Shown in pieces: positions 31,920 through 33,459 of a stretch of DNA of 33,459 nt. The position numbers and the translations under genes are program-made. Position 1 is the first letter of the stretch. Every line of letters starts with the position of its first letter. The stretch comes from Bordetella parapertussis (lineage in GTDB: Bacteria > Pseudomonadota > Gammaproteobacteria > Burkholderiales > Burkholderiaceae_B). The DNA lies in contig CAMEAW010000021.1 of the NCBI GenBank assembly GCA_945911685.1, positions 1 to 33,459 on the forward strand, read 5' to 3'. Under the pieces are notes generated by a model that searched no databases, had not been told where the DNA came from, and saw only the letters and a list, made by a program, of their open reading frames with translations.

Positions 31920-32071
31920 CCAATCGAATATCATAGGGTTTAGATACGAGAAGAGCGCCGAGAGAAATGCGCAAGGCACAAGATCGAGCTCGAATCCAGT
32001 CGAATGTTTTAGGGTTCAGACACTCGCCAAGATCTGAGAGAAAAGAGCAAAGCACAAAATCTAGCTTTTAA
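31920..32071 (+). repeat. 76-bp imperfect tandem duplication upstream of the racemase-like gene
   Basis: Two units start at 31920 and 31996 in constant register (76 bp). By eye about 70 percent of positions agree, with well-conserved blocks such as TCGAAT, AGGGTT, GAGAGAAA and GCACAA-ATC-AGCT. The second unit ends about 30 bp before the start of the alpha-methylacyl-CoA racemase-like gene. No ORF spans the pair. It fills most of the 268-bp gap to the nitroreductase. Confidence 0.75.
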
Positions 32072-32103
32072 AGACAAAACACGACAAGACAAAAGGATGA
32101 GAG

Positions 32104-33231
32104 ATGGGCGGACCCTTGCAGGGATTTAAAGTCATCGAGCTTGCCGGACTAGGCCCCGGACCTTTCGCTGGGATGTTGCTAGCCGATCTCGGTGCTGAGG
32201 TGGTCTGCGTAGATCGCATTGTGCCGGCAGAGACAGACTTGCACTCGGTGCACAGCAAAGTGTTGCGACGCAACAAACAATCGATTTCGCTGAACTTGAA
32301 GCAACCCGCTGCGGTTGAGGCGGTCTTGCGCTTAATTGAATCGGCTGATGTGTTGATTGAAGGGTTTCGTCCGGGCGTCATGGAGAAACTCGGCTTGAGC
32401 CCAGAGGTGTGCCTCTCGCGCAATCCCAAACTGGTATTTGGTCGAATGACGGGCTGGGGGCAAACGGGCCCTTTGGCTCAGGCGGCTGGCCACGATATTA
32501 ATTACATTGCCTTATCGAGCGCCTTGCACGCGATAGGCACACCCGAGCAACCTTTACCGCCTTTGAATTTGGTTGGAGATTTTGGCGGCGGCGGTATGTT
32601 GCTCGTGTCAGGGGTGTTAGCCGCAGCCCTGAATGCGCGGGTGACAGGTAAGGGGCAGGTTGTGGATGCCGCCATGACCGACGGTTCGGCCTTGTTGATG
32701 GGTTTGATGTACGGTCGAATGGCAGAGGGGCAATGGCGCGATGAGCGCGGTCAAAATATGTTGGATGGTGCCGCGCACTTTTATGGTACCTATCGGTGTG
32801 CAGATGGTAAATGGATTGCGTTAGGGTCAATCGAGCCCCAGTTCTACGCGTTGTTGATTGAAAAGTCGGGTTTACGGGATATCGACCAAACGCAGCAACG
32901 TGATCCCGCCAGTTGGCCAGCGATGCGTCAAAAATTTGAGCGGATCTTTGCTACACGAACGCGTCAAGAATGGTGCGACGTGATGGAGGGCACTGATGTC
33001 TGCTTTGCCCCAGTACTCAGTATGGTTGAGGCGCCTTTACACCCCCATAATGCGGCGCGAGGCACTTTTTGCGAGGTTGAGGGGGTCTTACAGCCCTCAG
33101 TGGCACCCAGGTTCAGCCAAACTCCGACGTCAGCGATTCGCGCGCCCGCTGCAACGGGTGCCGATACGGTCGACATCTTGCGCCAGCTTGGTTACAGTGC
33201 TTCTGAGATCGCGCTGTTGCAACAACAGTAG
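32104..33231 (+). CDS. Alpha-methylacyl-CoA racemase-like CaiB-family protein
   Basis: This 375-residue family III CoA-transferase-fold protein carries the racemase rather than the transferase signature: [14 protein letters not shown] with H130 and D131, GDFGGGGM with D159, and IEPQFY with E244. These match the His/Asp/Glu acid-base residues known from 2-methylacyl-CoA racemases (mammalian AMACR, mycobacterial MCR). It would interconvert the R and S epimers of 2-methylacyl-CoA thioesters before beta-oxidation. AGGATGAG lies before the ATG. A probable acyl-CoA dehydrogenase gene starts 98 bp downstream, which fits branched-chain acyl-CoA breakdown. A tandem duplication occupies its upstream region. 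Confidence 0.92.
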   Translation: MGGPLQGFKVIELAGLGPGPFAGMLLADLGAEVVCVDRIVPAETDLHSVHSKVLRRNKQSISLNLKQPAAVEAVLRLIESADVLIEGFRPGVMEKLGLSPEVCLSRNPKLVFGRMTGWGQTGPLAQAAGHDINYIALSSALHAIGTPEQPLPPLNLVGDFGGGGMLLVSGVLAAALNARVTGKGQVVDAAMTDGSALLMGLMYGRMAEGQWRDERGQNMLDGAAHFYGTYRCADGKWIALGSIEPQFYALLIEKSGLRDIDQTQQRDPASWPAMRQKFERIFATRTRQEWCDVMEGTDVCFAPVLSMVEAPLHPHNAARGTFCEVEGVLQPSVAPRFSQTPTSAIRAPAATGADTVDILRQLGYSASEIALLQQQ

Positions 33232-33329
33232 TCGACGATCGAAAATACCCCGCCGACAAAAGTGGCCTGATAATCCCGCAAAATGGTAACGTAGTCAAAA
33301 TTACGACAATAGTTTTAGAGGCAATTAAT

Positions 33330-33459
33330 ATGAATGACGTCACACTCCAAGAATCCGCAATCGAGGCTTTTCGCGACAGTGCTCGCGACCTCTTGTCACG
33401 CGGCAACACAACGGCGCGCGTGCGCCAACTGCGAGTCTCAGACACTGGCTTTGATCGTT
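33330..33459 (+). CDS. Probable acyl-CoA dehydrogenase, N-terminal fragment
   Basis: An open frame starts at the ATG at 33330 after AGAGG and runs off the right edge (43 codons). The translation MNDVTLQESAIEAFRDSARDLL and the following residues resemble the first helices of acyl-CoA dehydrogenases, though no FAD-binding motif is inside the window. Its place after the racemase-like gene on the same strand supports a role in acyl-CoA oxidation. Family assignment is tentative. Confidence 0.5.
   Translation, partial: MNDVTLQESAIEAFRDSARDLLSRGNTTARVRQLRVSDTGFDR

Overview
The window looks like a chromosomal segment of a betaproteobacterium, most likely Burkholderiales and probably Alcaligenaceae-like. 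The reasons are six Bug/TctC-type periplasmic solute-binding proteins in 33 kb, an ahpC-ahpF/oxyR arrangement, a DinB with the internal insertion I associate with Bordetella/Burkholderia relatives, and moderate GC. No rRNA, tRNA, CRISPR array, insertion sequence or phage gene was recognised. Coding density is high and no gene-free stretch exceeds 300 bases. This placement is inference from protein families, not from a marker gene.

Layout. 1-191 (-): start of a Baeyer-Villiger-type flavin monooxygenase cut by the window edge, with an FNR-type box upstream. 455-3794: peroxide defence, ahpC-ahpF on the minus strand, divergent from oxyR. 3791-4716: a class II aldolase-fold gene convergent with oxyR; its last 43 bp are repeated three times between the two genes. 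4901-15278 (+): a long, tightly packed gene run of Bug receptor, HyuB, HyuA, ThDP-dependent enzyme, second Bug receptor, fold-type IV aminotransferase, class I/II aminotransferase and a TRIC-family membrane protein. 15365-18790: YchJ-like protein, PAS/HD-GYP protein, third Bug receptor, FKBP isomerase. 18986-20432 (+): NIPSNAP protein and a mandelate-racemase-like enzyme. 24610-20514 (-): amidase, TauD-like dioxygenase, fourth Bug receptor, carboxymuconolactone-decarboxylase-like protein. 29044-24743 (-): fifth Bug receptor, family III CoA-transferase, LigI-like amidohydrolase, then dinB. 29127-30107 (+): sixth Bug receptor, ending at a bidirectional terminator shared with a TerC-family gene. 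30939-31140 (-): TerC, nitroreductase. 32104-end (+): alpha-methylacyl-CoA racemase-like protein and the start of a probable acyl-CoA dehydrogenase.

How it fits together. The theme is scavenging of organic acids: Bug receptors sit beside enzymes for ring or amide opening (HyuAB, amidase, LigI-like hydrolase), amino-group removal, 2-oxo-acid chemistry, hydroxylation (TauD, flavin monooxygenase) and CoA-ester handling. The best candidate for an undescribed system is the 4901-15278 run, which reads as uptake, ATP-driven lactam or hydantoin opening, transamination, and cleavage of the resulting 2-oxo acid. No substrate can be assigned from sequence alone. No TctA/TctB membrane partner and no dedicated catabolic regulator is present; OxyR is the only recognisable transcription factor.

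A second theme is unusual non-coding structure: degenerate tandem repeats at gene boundaries (12 bp x5, 43 bp x3, 7 bp x8, 76 bp x2) and a pair of overlapping hairpins between ahpC and ahpF.
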